This document shows positions 1 to 9,309 of a DNA stretch of 64,000 nt, in pieces. Position 1 is the stretch's first letter. Every line of letters begins with the position of its first letter. Both the position numbers and the translations under genes were made by a program. This DNA comes from Arcobacter sp. (lineage in GTDB: Bacteria > Campylobacterota > Campylobacteria > Campylobacterales > Sulfurimonadaceae): positions 124,001 through 188,000 of the forward strand of contig JAGXFN010000006.1 of the NCBI GenBank assembly GCA_024637195.1, written 5' to 3'. The notes below the pieces were generated by a model, which ran no database searches, was not told the DNA's origin, and was given only the letters and a program-made list of their open reading frames with translations.

Positions 1-241
1 CTTTTGCAAATCCGCGCACTTCATCGCAGGCCTTGAACGCCGCCTCTTTGTGGGGTACGGTCACATTGGCTCCACTTAGTCTATGGGTAAAGAAGCTCTC
101 TTTTAGACGCGCTCCGTCTTGCAGCAGGATGCGGCTATAGCAGCCATTGAAATGGAGCTTTTTGAAGACATGGTTGTGCATCAGGGGCGAACGGGAGTGT
201 TGAACAGGATTTCCAAAAATAGCAAAAAGCTGTTTTTCCAT
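1..241 (-). CDS. aroE: Shikimate dehydrogenase, N-terminal part (runs off the left edge)
   Basis: NADPH-dependent reduction of 3-dehydroshikimate to shikimate in the cytoplasmic shikimate pathway. I translated the minus strand from the ATG at 241: it opens MEKQLFAIFGNPVQHSRSP and contains GANVTVPHKEAAF. These are the classic shikimate-binding start (GNPxxHSxSP) and the NVTxPxK motif whose lysine is catalytic. Only about 80 codons are present; the NADP-binding half lies outside the window. In C. jejuni, as I recall, aroE also sits next to the SPOR-glyA-lysS-fur-cvpA cluster seen here to the right, which supports the call. Confidence 0.93.
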   Translation of the reverse strand, partial: MEKQLFAIFGNPVQHSRSPLMHNHVFKKLHFNGCYSRILLQDGARLKESFFTHRLSGANVTVPHKEAAFKACDEVRGFAK

Positions 242-266
242 AGTCTCTCTTTTAAATTTATTTTGG

Positions 267-272
267 ATTATA
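267..272 (-). promoter_or_regulatory. -10 box for aroE
   Basis: The minus strand reads TATAAT here, 25 bases before the aroE ATG. The upstream flank is A/T-rich and has no clear -35, which is normal for the vegetative sigma factor of Campylobacterota. Position and sequence fit, but the call rests on the hexamer alone. Confidence 0.45.
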
Positions 273-358
273 ACATCTTTACTTTTCATTAGCTTTGGCT
301 TTACCTTCTGTTTGTGAATGCTAGATAAGATTGACGTATAAGTAAGAAGGAGTTGAAG

Positions 359-1297
359 ATGAAGATGTTTGAATATTTTTCAAGGTTTGGGCAAAAAACA
401 ACAGAAGGTATCACTCTTGAGATAGAGAAACGAGATGTCAATGCGATGAAAGATGCTGGAGAGGAACTGCGCGAGCAGGTGCAAAAAGATCTTCAGCAAA
501 AAACAGATGTTGTGGACAGACAGATCATGATGGTGTATGAAAAAAAGTTCAGAGACAGGTTTCAAAAACTCGGAAATCTCAATCAAAAGTGCCCTTATTG
601 CGGGAATATCCACCGTTCATTGCATATGCGAGAAACAAAATGCACCCAGTGCAAAAAGATATTTATAGTACAAAAAAGAGTGCAGGACCTGGGTACGGCA
701 GCCTTTATGACAGAGCAGAAAAAACAGTTTAATTTGCAATGGAAAGTGGTGAGCGATATAAAGAGATTCAAGCTCTTCTTAGCGCATGAGTTTGAATATA
801 TTCAGAAAAAACTTCTAAAAGAGGGTAAAAGAAACCTGCAAGAGAGCGAGGTAATGCAGTCTCTTCTCGGTGCCTATGCAAAAAACTCACTCTCTGCGGG
901 ACACTATCAGCTCTACAGTGCATTTATCTTCCACCAGGCTGAACTGATGCGAAGCGAACAGCGTTTTGCCGAAGCGTTGAGCTACTATTTTTATGTGCAT
1001 TTTCTGCATGCAAACGGAGTGAGTAACAGTGCTCAGTTTCAGGCTAATACACAGATGAACGAGGTGCTTAAAGAGCGCATCGGCGAACTTCTGGATCTGG
1101 GTGATCTGCAGATGAAAAAGATGAAGGGGCTTTATGATTACTCGATATTGTATCTTAACAGGTTTGATGTCAAACGTCTCAAGTCAGACCTTAACCAAAG
1201 CTACACCCTTCTGACCAAAGAGTTTCGTTTCAGCGATGAAGAAAAAGAGGGGATCAAGCCGATGCGCTCTTTTGTCCTGTATACGAAAGCGAGCTAG
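359..1297 (+). CDS. Hypothetical protein with a four-cysteine zinc ribbon
   Basis: I do not recognise the family. The protein is about 312 residues, with no signal peptide or membrane segment. A CPYC...CTQC pair (cysteines near residues 78, 81, 95 and 98) looks like a structural zinc ribbon. The part before it is charged and probably helical; the part after it (about 110-312) is helical, rich in Lys, Glu and aromatic residues, and could be TPR-like. I prefer the ATG at 359 because AAGGAG lies six bases upstream; a TTG at 353 in frame would overlap that site. It stands alone on the plus strand between aroE and trpE, both on the minus strand, so it interrupts a cluster that is otherwise conserved in relatives. 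Confidence 0.7.
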   Translation: MKMFEYFSRFGQKTTEGITLEIEKRDVNAMKDAGEELREQVQKDLQQKTDVVDRQIMMVYEKKFRDRFQKLGNLNQKCPYCGNIHRSLHMRETKCTQCKKIFIVQKRVQDLGTAAFMTEQKKQFNLQWKVVSDIKRFKLFLAHEFEYIQKKLLKEGKRNLQESEVMQSLLGAYAKNSLSAGHYQLYSAFIFHQAELMRSEQRFAEALSYYFYVHFLHANGVSNSAQFQANTQMNEVLKERIGELLDLGDLQMKKMKGLYDYSILYLNRFDVKRLKSDLNQSYTLLTKEFRFSDEEKEGIKPMRSFVLYTKAS

Positions 1298-1307
1298 GCC
1301 TTTAGCC

Positions 1308-2720
1308 TCAGATATTTCGTTTTAGATCTTCCAAAGAACTGAGCAGGGCGCCTAGTTTGTTTCTGACCTCAAGATACTCTAATTCAGGAACTGAATCCGC
1401 AACAACGCCCGCGCCGGCTTGAAAGATGATGCGGTTTTTTTTGATCAAGGCCGTACGGATTGTGATTGCCGAGTCCATATTTCCGTCAAAACCAAAATAA
1501 CCGATGGCACCGGAATAAAATCCGCGTTTGAGCCCTTCATACTGTGCGATAAGCTGCATCGCTCGGATCTTCGGCGCGCCTGTCATCGTCCCTGCGGTAA
1601 AGGTAGCTGCAAAAAGATCAAACATATCTTTGTCCTCGTCCAATTGGGCAATAACATCAGTGACCATGTGCATAACATGCGAGTATCGCTCAACATGCAT
1701 CATGTCGTGCACTTTGACACTGCCTGTCTTGGCAACGCGGCTGACATCATTGCGCCCTAGATCGATCAGCATAAGATGCTCGGCGCGCTCTTTTGGGTCG
1801 CTCAGCAGCTCTTCTTCCATCTCGATGTCTTTTGCCAGTGTCAAACCCCGTTTTCTGGTCCCTGCTATAGGGCGAAGCAGGAGTTCTCTGTCTTGAAGAC
1901 GTATCATCACCTCCGGCGAGCTTCCCACAATAGAAAAATCTTCAAATTCGAGCAAAAACATATAGGGAGAGGGGTTTTTAGTACGCAAGACACGATAAAA
2001 ACTAAAGGGATCGACCTGGGCGAACTCTGTGTAGCGGTTGGACATAAGGATCTGAAAAACATCACCGCTTTTGATCATCTCTTTTGATTGTGCGACCATC
2101 TCAAAGAACTTATTTTTGTCGAAAGCATAGCTGCCTTGAGTCTGCGCAGAAGCAATTTTGAGTGGAATATATTCATAAGTAGACTTGAGATCTTCTTCGA
2201 TATCTCCAAAGTTTTCTGCCATGCTGTCCATCGAGGTGACGAGACTGAGTTTGTGTGTCTTGTGGGAATAAACGACGATAAGTTTTGGACGAATAAGATC
2301 AAGATCAGGCGTGTTTAACTCGTCTGTCAAGCTGTCCATAGTCGACTGCAGGACAGGTTCAAAAACTTTGACCATATCGTAGCCGACATAGCCTATAAAT
2401 CCGTCAATATAGCCAATTCCAAGTGCTTCAGTTTTGGCCCGGTACGCGGCTTTATCGATCTTTGAGTAGTAGGATTTCAAGAATGCAAAGGGGTGCTCGT
2501 CTAGGATCCTGCTTTGTGAAGAAGCATCACTATAGCGGGTGATATTATCTTTAAAACTGAGGCGCTCTTGTGCACCGATGATGATAAAACTGTAGTTACC
2601 CTCACTATTTCCCGCACTTTCAAAGAGAAAAGAGATCTCATCTTTGAAATGGGCTTTGAGCTTGTGGTAAACCGCAATGGGCGCAAATTGATCAAGGGTG
2701 AATTGAGAGGAGTGTACCAA
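1308..2720 (-). CDS. trpE: Anthranilate synthase component I
   Basis: Converts chorismate (with ammonia from the TrpG glutamine amidotransferase) to anthranilate, the first step of tryptophan synthesis. The chorismate-binding domain covers about residues 200-465, with NPSPYM (249-254), GSSPE and PIAGTRKRG (284-292). The N-terminal LFESAG (32-37) matches the LLES-type tryptophan feedback site, which favours TrpE over the related PabB. The 470-residue length is normal. The start is a TTG three bases after the SPOR gene's stop; no ATG lies nearby and an AGGA lies about ten bases upstream. It appears to be co-transcribed with the SPOR gene. trpD is far away at 45.3 kb and no trpG is in the window. 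Confidence 0.9.
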   Translation of the reverse strand: MVHSSQFTLDQFAPIAVYHKLKAHFKDEISFLFESAGNSEGNYSFIIIGAQERLSFKDNITRYSDASSQSRILDEHPFAFLKSYYSKIDKAAYRAKTEALGIGYIDGFIGYVGYDMVKVFEPVLQSTMDSLTDELNTPDLDLIRPKLIVVYSHKTHKLSLVTSMDSMAENFGDIEEDLKSTYEYIPLKIASAQTQGSYAFDKNKFFEMVAQSKEMIKSGDVFQILMSNRYTEFAQVDPFSFYRVLRTKNPSPYMFLLEFEDFSIVGSSPEVMIRLQDRELLLRPIAGTRKRGLTLAKDIEMEEELLSDPKERAEHLMLIDLGRNDVSRVAKTGSVKVHDMMHVERYSHVMHMVTDVIAQLDEDKDMFDLFAATFTAGTMTGAPKIRAMQLIAQYEGLKRGFYSGAIGYFGFDGNMDSAITIRTALIKKNRIIFQAGAGVVADSVPELEYLEVRNKLGALLSSLEDLKRNI

Positions 2721-2723
2721 AAA

Positions 2724-3422
2724 CTATATCCTTGAAAGAAATGCGCCAGACACTATTTTGGCACGAATAACGGAGAGGTCTTTCCTTGCAGCCTTGTCGT
2801 TTGTGTAAGGTCCGATAAGTACTTTAGTAAGAGTTTTTCCATTGACGCTAGCCTCGTGAAGCTTATAACGGTAGCCGCTGTCTGTGATCTTTTTAAGGAA
2901 CTTCTTGTCCGGAGTATAGCGGCTGAAAGAGCCGACTTGAATATAATACTCACCCTTTGACACCTTAGAACTCGTAGCTGGTTTGGCTACTTTCTTTATA
3001 GGCTCACTCTCTTTTACGGCCGGTTTTTCATATTTTGAAGGAACAAGAACTTCTGTTGGTTCTTCCTCAATCATCTCGCCCGGCCCGGAGATAAGTTCCG
3101 TTTCGTTTTCGACTGCCTGGCTTTGCTCTTTGATCTTCTTGGCTACTTGATCCAGACTCTCTTCCTGGCTCGGCAACTCATCTACAGCAACCGGCTCAAA
3201 GAGAGGATCTTCTTCAAGAGGAGATGCATTTTGCATAATTTTAGGCGGTTCAACAGCTTGGGGAAGATTGGCAGTTCCATCCGAATTGATACTGCTCATA
3301 ATAATGACAACAATAATCAGAAGTATCGCGAGTGAAGCAACAGCCAGCATGATCTTTTTCATGCCGTTATTTCCGTTGCTACGATTTAGAATAATGTCAT
3401 TTAATTCGTTCTTCTCTTCCAT
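2724..3422 (-). CDS. SPOR-domain inner-membrane protein
   Basis: Probable cell-envelope protein that binds denuded peptidoglycan at division sites, as SPOR proteins do. It has a short cytoplasmic N-terminus, one membrane helix (about residues 23-43), a long acidic and proline-rich linker and a C-terminal SPOR domain (about 155-232) with the typical YYIQVGSF start and VLIGPY motif. The gene order SPOR-DUF1882-glyA-lysS matches C. jejuni (Cj0404 back to Cj0401, from memory). A TATAAT lies 71 bases upstream of the ATG. The specific partner or division role cannot be read from sequence. Confidence 0.82.
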   Translation of the reverse strand: MEEKNELNDIILNRSNGNNGMKKIMLAVASLAILLIIVVIIMSSINSDGTANLPQAVEPPKIMQNASPLEEDPLFEPVAVDELPSQEESLDQVAKKIKEQSQAVENETELISGPGEMIEEEPTEVLVPSKYEKPAVKESEPIKKVAKPATSSKVSKGEYYIQVGSFSRYTPDKKFLKKITDSGYRYKLHEASVNGKTLTKVLIGPYTNDKAARKDLSVIRAKIVSGAFLSRI

Positions 3423-3492
3423 TGAAACATCCTTTTAATAGTGCGAGTTAAAGAGAACTAAGCATTTTCTATACCCGGCTTTAATTAGTGTT

Positions 3493-3498
3493 ATTATA
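3493..3498 (-). promoter_or_regulatory. -10 box for the SPOR-trpE pair
   Basis: TATAAT on the minus strand in the 237-bp gap between DUF1882 and the SPOR gene, about 71 bases from the SPOR ATG. The rest of the gap holds T-rich runs and a weak GTGA/TCAC inverted repeat near 3617-3628, but no convincing terminator. Confidence 0.45.
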
Positions 3499-3659
3499 CA
3501 TAGATTATGGATAAAAAGGGAAACTTCTGAATTAAAAACTATTTTTTTGCTATTTTTTTGCTTGGGCGGTATCAGATTGGGAGAGTCTCGGCTGATGTTG
3601 GGTGTTAAATGGAGTGTGACGTATCACCCTCTTAAAGATATGCAGGTTTAAGGGGCGTG

Positions 3660-4202
3660 CTACATGTGTTTTGACCAGGAAGCGCCGCGCTCTTTGGCAT
3701 AGACCTCCTGGGGAATGTTGAGTATATTGTATTCCGGAGGAAGATCCTGAGTTGGGAAGACTCTCCACTGGTTGGGCATTTTAGCAGAAAGCTTCATGGA
3801 GAGCATCTTGCCCAGCTGGTAGGCCTCTTGAAGGGTTGTGTGACCCTTGTGGATGTAAAGGTGCAGATGCCCCGGTGTCTTTGTCTCATAGGCGGTGAAG
3901 TTGATATAGCCTTCTTCGCGTAGCAAAAGCTGGGCTCTGTGGTAAAAACGCTGCGGATCGCGTCCGTTATAGTCGATGACGATATTTTCAATCTTGTCGA
4001 ACTTGTTGACAAGAGAGTGTGCAACGGTGATCTCGCCTTTGAGGTGCTGGTTGATCACCTGCTGGGTAAGAGGCTTGTCCACTCTTTCATATTTATTGTA
4101 GAAAGTACGCCCCTTGTAGGAGATCTTATCGACGACATCGTCAGACTTTATCCAGTAATGATCAGAGACCATTTTTATTAGTTTAAGATCCATCGCTGTC
4201 AT
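3660..4202 (-). CDS. DUF1882 family protein
   Basis: Conserved Campylobacterota protein of unknown function, 180 residues, soluble. It matches my memory of DUF1882, encoded beside glyA in Helicobacter and Campylobacter. Notable stretches are VIDYNGRD (about 94-101), KTPGHLHLYIHKGHTTL (about 121-137) and WRVFPTQDLPPEYNIL (about 153-168). Histidines and acidic residues in these blocks look like active-site material. The layout (an acidic D-x-x-x-D block followed by an S/T-x-H-x-H block) loosely recalls archaeo-eukaryotic primase-like folds; that is inference only. The start ATG lies at 4202. It is co-directional with glyA, 19 bases upstream of it in the same transcription unit. Confidence 0.75.
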   Translation of the reverse strand: MTAMDLKLIKMVSDHYWIKSDDVVDKISYKGRTFYNKYERVDKPLTQQVINQHLKGEITVAHSLVNKFDKIENIVIDYNGRDPQRFYHRAQLLLREEGYINFTAYETKTPGHLHLYIHKGHTTLQEAYQLGKMLSMKLSAKMPNQWRVFPTQDLPPEYNILNIPQEVYAKERGASWSKHM

Positions 4203-4221
4203 TGTAGACTCCTTTGGTGCG

Positions 4222-5475
4222 TTAATATGTCGGCTGTGTGTAGATGATGAAGTTTTTAGCCAAGGCTGTTAACTCTTTTTTTACTTTTTCTTGAACCTGA
4301 GTGTTGTTGATATCGTCTAACACATCTGCCATGCGGTTTGCAATGATATCAAACTCTTTTTCTTTCATCCCGCGAGAGGTCAGTGCAGGGCTTCCGACAC
4401 GGATACCGGAGGTCACAAATGGAGAACGTGTCTCACCCGGAACGGTATTCTTGTTGACCGTCATACCTGCATTGCCGAGCGCCGCATCGGCATCTTTTCC
4501 TGAGAACTCTTTGTTGATAAAGGAGACGAGGACGAGGTGGTTGTCCGTTCCGTCACTGACGACATCGTACCCGCGTTTGATAAGAACATCCGCAAGGACA
4601 GAAGCGTTGGCCTTGACCTGTTTTGCATAGGCTTTCCACTCATCTGAAAGGTTGTACTTAAATCCGACAGCCTTAGCTGCGATAACATGAACAAGAGGAC
4701 CGCCCTGAAGCCCCGGGAAGATCGCCGAGTTGATCTTCTTTGCAATCTCTTCGTCATTGGTCATGATCATGCCGCCGCGAGGGCCCGCAAGGGTCTTGTG
4801 TGTTGTCGTCGTGACGACGTCTGCATAAGGGAAAGGGCTAGGGTGCTCGCCTGCACAGACAAGACCTGCGATATGGGCGATGTCGGCAAAAAGGATAGCC
4901 CCTACCGCGTCCGCTATCTCGCGGAATTTTTTAAAGTCGATCACTCTCGCGTAGGCCGAAGCACCGCAGACAATGATCTTTGGCTGAACGATCTTGGCAA
5001 TGTCCATCACGCGCTCATAATTGATACGGCCGTCAAGCTCGACACCGTAGGTGAAACTTGAGTAGTTCTTGCCCGAAAAACTCGGCTTTGAGCCGTGTGT
5101 TAAGTGTCCGCCGTGGCTGAGATCCATACCGAGTATCTTCTCTCCGGCTTTTAAAAGTGCGGCATATACCGCCCCGTTCGCCTGGCTTCCCGAGTGGGGC
5201 TGTACATTGGCGTAGCTGCAGCTAAAAAGCTCACATGCTCTGTCGATTGCAAGCTGCTCCACCTTGTCGGCATATTCGCATCCGCCATAATAGCGTTTGC
5301 CCGGATAGCCCTCGGCATACTTGTTCGTAAAAACAGAACCCATTGCCTGCATGACGGCAGGAAGGGTAAAATTCTCTGATGCGATCATCTCTAAATGCTC
5401 TGACTGGCGCTCCAGTTCCTGCTCACAATATCCAAATACTTCCGGGTCAAACGCTTCTAAGTTTTGTGTATTCAT
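4222..5475 (-). CDS. glyA: Serine hydroxymethyltransferase
   Basis: PLP enzyme interconverting serine and glycine with tetrahydrofolate; the main source of one-carbon units. All hallmarks are present: [11 protein letters not shown] (about 55-65), HSGSQAN (94-100), the PLP lysine K227 in [14 protein letters not shown], and FPGLQGGP. The 417-residue length is exactly typical. The ATG directly abuts the lysS stop, so glyA is translationally linked to lysS and co-transcribed with fur and cvpA. Confidence 0.97.
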   Translation of the reverse strand: MNTQNLEAFDPEVFGYCEQELERQSEHLEMIASENFTLPAVMQAMGSVFTNKYAEGYPGKRYYGGCEYADKVEQLAIDRACELFSCSYANVQPHSGSQANGAVYAALLKAGEKILGMDLSHGGHLTHGSKPSFSGKNYSSFTYGVELDGRINYERVMDIAKIVQPKIIVCGASAYARVIDFKKFREIADAVGAILFADIAHIAGLVCAGEHPSPFPYADVVTTTTHKTLAGPRGGMIMTNDEEIAKKINSAIFPGLQGGPLVHVIAAKAVGFKYNLSDEWKAYAKQVKANASVLADVLIKRGYDVVSDGTDNHLVLVSFINKEFSGKDADAALGNAGMTVNKNTVPGETRSPFVTSGIRVGSPALTSRGMKEKEFDIIANRMADVLDDINNTQVQEKVKKELTALAKNFIIYTQPTY

Positions 5476-7002
5476 CTAGTTTTCCTCTTCTTGAATTTTA
5501 TTTTCAGATTGATCTGTAGTCTGTAAAGGTTTCATGGCCGGGAATAGAAGTACATCCCGGATGGAGTGTTGGTTGGTGAGCATCATGACCAGTCTGTCAA
5601 TGCCGATACCTTGTCCTGCTGTCGGTGCCATACCGTAAGAAAGAGCCGTCACATAGTCTTCATCCATCGCGTGGGCCTCATCGTCTCCGCACTCTTTGGC
5701 ATCGATCTGGGACTTAAAACGCTCATACTGATCAACAGGATCGTTAAGCTCCGAGAAGGCATTGGCGATCTCTTTACCGGCAATAAAGAGCTCAAAACGC
5801 TCAGTAACCTCAGGGTTTGCATCCGAACGGCGTGCCAGAGGAGAGATTTGCACAGGATAGTCCGTGATAAAGGTCGGATTGATCAGTTTTGCTTCGACAA
5901 ATTCGTCAAACAGCTCTGCTTGAAGCTGGCCGAGGTTCATCTTTTCGTTAACGCTAAAGTTTCTCTCTTTCAAGTAGGCGATGATCGCGGCTTTGTCATT
6001 GACGATCTCTGCAGGAACGCCGCCTATTTTTGAGAGGGAGTCAACCAGACCGATCTCGGTAAACTTGTCAAAATCGATCTCAAGGTCACCGTATGGAAGT
6101 TTCTTGGGACGGTCAAGATGCTCAAACAGATACTCAAAGAGCTCTTTGGTGATCTCGATAAGATCTCTATAGGTCTTGTAGGCCCAGTAAAATTCAATGG
6201 AGGTAAACTCAGGGTTGTGCGTCGCGTCCATCCCCTCGTTTCTGAAGTTTCTGTTGATCTCGAAGACCGCTTCAAACCCGCCGACGATCAGACGCTTGAG
6301 ATAAAGCTCCGGCGCGATACGCAAGTACCTGTCTATGCCCAGGGCATTGTGATGGGTGACAAAAGGTTTGGCGTTGGCGCCACCGGCAATGGGATGCATC
6401 ATCGGCGTCTCGACTTCCAAAAAGCCCTTCTCTTCAAAAAAGTGGCGGATAAGGGAGATGACCTTGGAGCGCACGATAAAGGTCTTTTTGACCTCTGAGT
6501 TCATGATAAGATCCAAGTAGCGCTGACGGTAGCGCGCTTCTTTGTCGGTGATGCCGTGGTACTTTTCGGGCAGAGGAGAGATCGCTTTGGTCAGGATCTT
6601 CAGCTCATTGACATGTAAAGAAAGCTCTCCTTGCTGGGTGACAAAAGGGTAGCCTTCGACTTCAATGATATCGCCCACTTCCATCAGTTTTTTGATATCG
6701 TTGTAAAACCCTTCACTCAGGTTGTCTCTGGCAACATAGATCTGCAAGATTCCGCTCTCATCCTCGATCTTTAAAAAGCTTGCCTTCCCCATAAGACGGT
6801 AGAGTTTGATACGGCCCGCAACAGTGTAGCTACGTGACTCGGCACGCTTGTCTTGCATCTGTTCGACGTCTGAATTGATGTTAGTAAACTTTGAAATACT
6901 CGTATTGCGAGAAGAGTCGTTTCTGTAGGGATTAAATCCCAACTCTTTAAGTTTGGCTGCTTTTTCGATACGTTGCTGAACGTACAGGTTTTGAAATGGC
7001 AA
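5476..7002 (-). CDS. lysS: Lysyl-tRNA synthetase, class II
   Basis: Charges tRNA-Lys. An N-terminal OB-fold anticodon-binding domain (about residues 55-150) is followed by the class II catalytic core: motif 2 in [20 protein letters not shown] and motif 3 in [13 protein letters not shown] near the C-terminus, just before IRDVLLFP. The 508-residue length matches the bacterial family. It sits between fur and glyA on the same strand, an arrangement shared with C. jejuni. The C-terminal tail after LLFP is short and acidic. Confidence 0.97.
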   Translation of the reverse strand: MPFQNLYVQQRIEKAAKLKELGFNPYRNDSSRNTSISKFTNINSDVEQMQDKRAESRSYTVAGRIKLYRLMGKASFLKIEDESGILQIYVARDNLSEGFYNDIKKLMEVGDIIEVEGYPFVTQQGELSLHVNELKILTKAISPLPEKYHGITDKEARYRQRYLDLIMNSEVKKTFIVRSKVISLIRHFFEEKGFLEVETPMMHPIAGGANAKPFVTHHNALGIDRYLRIAPELYLKRLIVGGFEAVFEINRNFRNEGMDATHNPEFTSIEFYWAYKTYRDLIEITKELFEYLFEHLDRPKKLPYGDLEIDFDKFTEIGLVDSLSKIGGVPAEIVNDKAAIIAYLKERNFSVNEKMNLGQLQAELFDEFVEAKLINPTFITDYPVQISPLARRSDANPEVTERFELFIAGKEIANAFSELNDPVDQYERFKSQIDAKECGDDEAHAMDEDYVTALSYGMAPTAGQGIGIDRLVMMLTNQHSIRDVLLFPAMKPLQTTDQSENKIQEEEN

Positions 7003-7019
7003 TATAGAGTCCTTTTTTC

Positions 7020-7499
7020 TTAATGGGTTGATTGTTTTTTGCAGTTTTTACAGATACCGTAGATCTGCATGGAGTGGTCTAGCATCTCAAATTCGAAACT
7101 GTCGGCGATTTTATGCTGGCGCTTTTCGATCTCATCGTCTACAAACTCAGTGATCTTCCCGCATTCGGTGCAGATCATGTGGTCGTGGTGGTCTTTTGCG
7201 CCAAGTTCGTACTTTTTACCCTGGGCACCGAAAGACAAGGAGGTGACCATATCGGACTCTTCAAGCCGCGAAAGTGTTCGGTAGATCGTCGCGATGCCTG
7301 TTTTGAGTTCGGGACGCTCTTTTTGTATGAGCTGATGAAGGGCTTCGGGTGTTAAATGCTCGTTGCTGTTATAGAGTGTCTCCAGGATGACCTCTCTTTG
7401 TATTGTAAACTTTTCCCCGTTTTTTTTAAGAAGGGCTTTGAACTTTTCGAGCAGCTCTTCATATCCTATGGTACGTGATGTAAATGAATCTTGACTCAT
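7020..7499 (-). CDS. fur: Ferric uptake regulator
   Basis: Metal-dependent transcriptional repressor of iron uptake genes. The N-terminal winged helix (about residues 10-85) contains [10 protein letters not shown] and [15 protein letters not shown], the DNA-recognition region. The dimerization half has the metal-binding [12 protein letters not shown] and GICKNC, where the two CxxC pairs form the structural zinc site. At 159 residues it is a standard Fur; the linkage to lysS and cvpA matches Fur of Campylobacter rather than PerR. The start overlaps the cvpA stop by four bases. Confidence 0.92.
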   Translation of the reverse strand: MSQDSFTSRTIGYEELLEKFKALLKKNGEKFTIQREVILETLYNSNEHLTPEALHQLIQKERPELKTGIATIYRTLSRLEESDMVTSLSFGAQGKKYELGAKDHHDHMICTECGKITEFVDDEIEKRQHKIADSFEFEMLDHSMQIYGICKNCKKQSTH

Positions 7500-8158
7500 T
7501 TTGCCTCCGTTGGTAGGGATAGATTGCTTTCTTTAAATTTTTTATTGACCGTCTTTATCAGCGCATCTTTTTCTTTGTTGGCGGCATTTAGGACCTCTTG
7601 GGTCACTTCATCATTCATGATCTCTTTGGTGCCTTCTAGGCCTTTATCAATACTCTTGTTGATATCATCTGCGATCTTTTCGCCGTCAATATGCATGATC
7701 ACACGGCCGGTCTCGACCAGAGCGGGAAACATAAAGCTTCCTTCAAAGTCAACATTCTCTCTGACAGCTTTAAAGTTATAGACGGCGTAAACGATCACGG
7801 AGGCAATGAAAAAGAATTTTCCGCTTCCAAAAACAAAACCCAAGATCTTGTCCATAAGGCCCAAGCCGCTCATTTTTGAGAACTTTTGAAACATTATGCC
7901 CGCTATGATCATACTGCCCCAAAAGAGTGCCAGAGTGACCAAAAAGCCCAGAAAACTGACGGCGGCAGGACTTTCAAACTTGAAAAGCGCATTGTTAAGA
8001 AAAGCGCCGACATCCGAGGCTACGCGCGAACCTATAAAAATACCGCCGACAATGCCGATCAAGCCGAAAAGCTCTTTAAAAAAGCCGTTAAAAATGCCCT
8101 TAAGACCAAGCAACAAAATAATACTGCCAACAATTAAATCAAAAATACTAAATTCCAT
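7496..8158 (-). CDS. cvpA: CvpA family membrane protein
   Basis: Colicin V production family protein, an inner-membrane protein of uncertain biochemical role. The first about 140 residues form four predicted membrane helices, with FDLIVGSIILLLGLKGIFNG at the N-terminus and a glycine-rich FFKELFGLIGIVGGIFIGSR, the most conserved part of the family. The C-terminal 60 residues are charged and cytoplasmic. It is joined to fur by an ATGA overlap and lies one base after the diguanylate cyclase gene, so cyclase-cvpA-fur-lysS-glyA-DUF1882 reads as one operon. Confidence 0.88.
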   Translation of the reverse strand: MEFSIFDLIVGSIILLLGLKGIFNGFFKELFGLIGIVGGIFIGSRVASDVGAFLNNALFKFESPAAVSFLGFLVTLALFWGSMIIAGIMFQKFSKMSGLGLMDKILGFVFGSGKFFFIASVIVYAVYNFKAVRENVDFEGSFMFPALVETGRVIMHIDGEKIADDINKSIDKGLEGTKEIMNDEVTQEVLNAANKEKDALIKTVNKKFKESNLSLPTEAK

Positions 8159-8159
8159 A

Positions 8160-9068
8160 TTAAGCTACCACCAATTGATCTTTGCCATTTGCCTTAGCCT
8201 TGTACAAGGCCTTGTCCGCGCGGTCGATAAAGGAGTCGAAAGTATCTGTCTCTTCGTGTGAGGCCGCACCTATACTAAGCGTGATCTTTATCTCATGTTC
8301 TTTGTAAAAAAGAGTATTGGAACGTACCCCTTGAAGTATTCGCTCGGCGACTATTGTGCAGGCTGCCACATTTGAACGGTTGAGTACGACAAGGAACTCT
8401 TCTCCGCCATAGCGGAAAAGTTTGTCGCCCTCGCGCAGCGATTTTGTGATGAGCTTTGCCAAAAAGACAAGGACACGGTCTCCGGCAAGATGTCCATAGC
8501 TGTCATTGACCAGCTTGAAATTATCTATATCGATGACCATGATATGCGTCTCGATGTCTTTATTGGGTCTGCTGCAGATGTTGCCAAGATAAGAATCCAA
8601 GGCACGACGGTTCAAGGTGTGTGTCAGCGGATCGAGATGCGAGGTCTTCTCTAGGATTGAAACCTGCTGATGCAGGGCCTTTATCGTCTCATTGGCATTT
8701 TGCATCTGTGATTCAAGCTGGGTGTGAATATTGCTGAAACTGTGCATGATGCGATCCACAGGCAGCATGTTCTTTTTCTTGGAATCGCTAATAAGCCTGT
8801 ACTGCTCTTTCGTAATACGCTCAACCGACTCTTTTGTCTGCGTATACGAATGTATACTCTCCTCGGCCAGGGCCTTGTACTCAAGTTCGTAACTCTCTTC
8901 TTTCATCTGAAGGCTCAAGGTGAGCGAAGTGTTCGAGTTCAAGGTCTTTGCAAGCCGGTACATATCATCTATGAGGGTTTTCGGATCATACTCTTTTTGT
9001 GCATGGAGCTTGCCTATCAGGGAATTAAAAGCAGAGATAATGACTTTTTCGGCTTTGATTTTATCCAA
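8160..9068 (-). CDS. Diguanylate cyclase (GGDEF domain)
   Basis: Predicted to make cyclic di-GMP from two GTP. Residues 1-140 are a helical, coiled-coil-rich region with no membrane segment; residues about 145-302 are a GGDEF domain with an intact signature GGEEF (221-225). A product-inhibition I-site RxxD (REGD, 212-215) lies exactly five residues upstream, so it looks active and feedback-regulated. The start is a TTG with a good AGGAG five bases upstream; no better ATG exists. It heads the cvpA-fur-lysS operon. It is a candidate, not proven, source of signal for the LapD-like receptor 8 kb away. Confidence 0.9.
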   Translation of the reverse strand: MDKIKAEKVIISAFNSLIGKLHAQKEYDPKTLIDDMYRLAKTLNSNTSLTLSLQMKEESYELEYKALAEESIHSYTQTKESVERITKEQYRLISDSKKKNMLPVDRIMHSFSNIHTQLESQMQNANETIKALHQQVSILEKTSHLDPLTHTLNRRALDSYLGNICSRPNKDIETHIMVIDIDNFKLVNDSYGHLAGDRVLVFLAKLITKSLREGDKLFRYGGEEFLVVLNRSNVAACTIVAERILQGVRSNTLFYKEHEIKITLSIGAASHEETDTFDSFIDRADKALYKAKANGKDQLVVA

Positions 9069-9092
9069 GAATAGCTCCTAAATTTTTGTAGA

Positions 9093-9098
9093 ATTATA
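9093..9098 (-). promoter_or_regulatory. -10 box for the diguanylate cyclase-cvpA-fur operon
   Basis: TATAAT on the minus strand, 24 bases upstream of the cyclase TTG start. It would give a very short leader. No clear -35 is seen. Confidence 0.45.
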
Positions 9099-9185
9099 CT
9101 TCTTTTAGCATAAACTAAGCTTTCATTTTTCAAGAATTATGTTTAAAACAGCTTGCGATGCCTGATTGTTCCAAGGCTGTCTGCT

Positions 9186-9199
9186 CTCTTTGCAAAGAG
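9186..9199. repeat. 14-bp perfect palindrome upstream of DAHP synthase
   Basis: CTCTTTGCAAAGAG is identical on both strands. It lies in the 241-bp divergent gap between the cyclase and DAHP synthase genes, about 111 bases before the DAHP synthase ATG and upstream of its likely -10. It could be an operator or part of an RNA hairpin. No regulator is known from the sequence. Confidence 0.4.
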
Positions 9200-9309
9200 C
9201 ACAAAAGCCAAAAAAGCCTGCTGTTTATCAATATTTTAGAAAGCATTGGATAATATGTGCGCCATTATTTAATGCACAGATTGTGAATTTGTGCTGATAC
9301 GAGGAAAAA

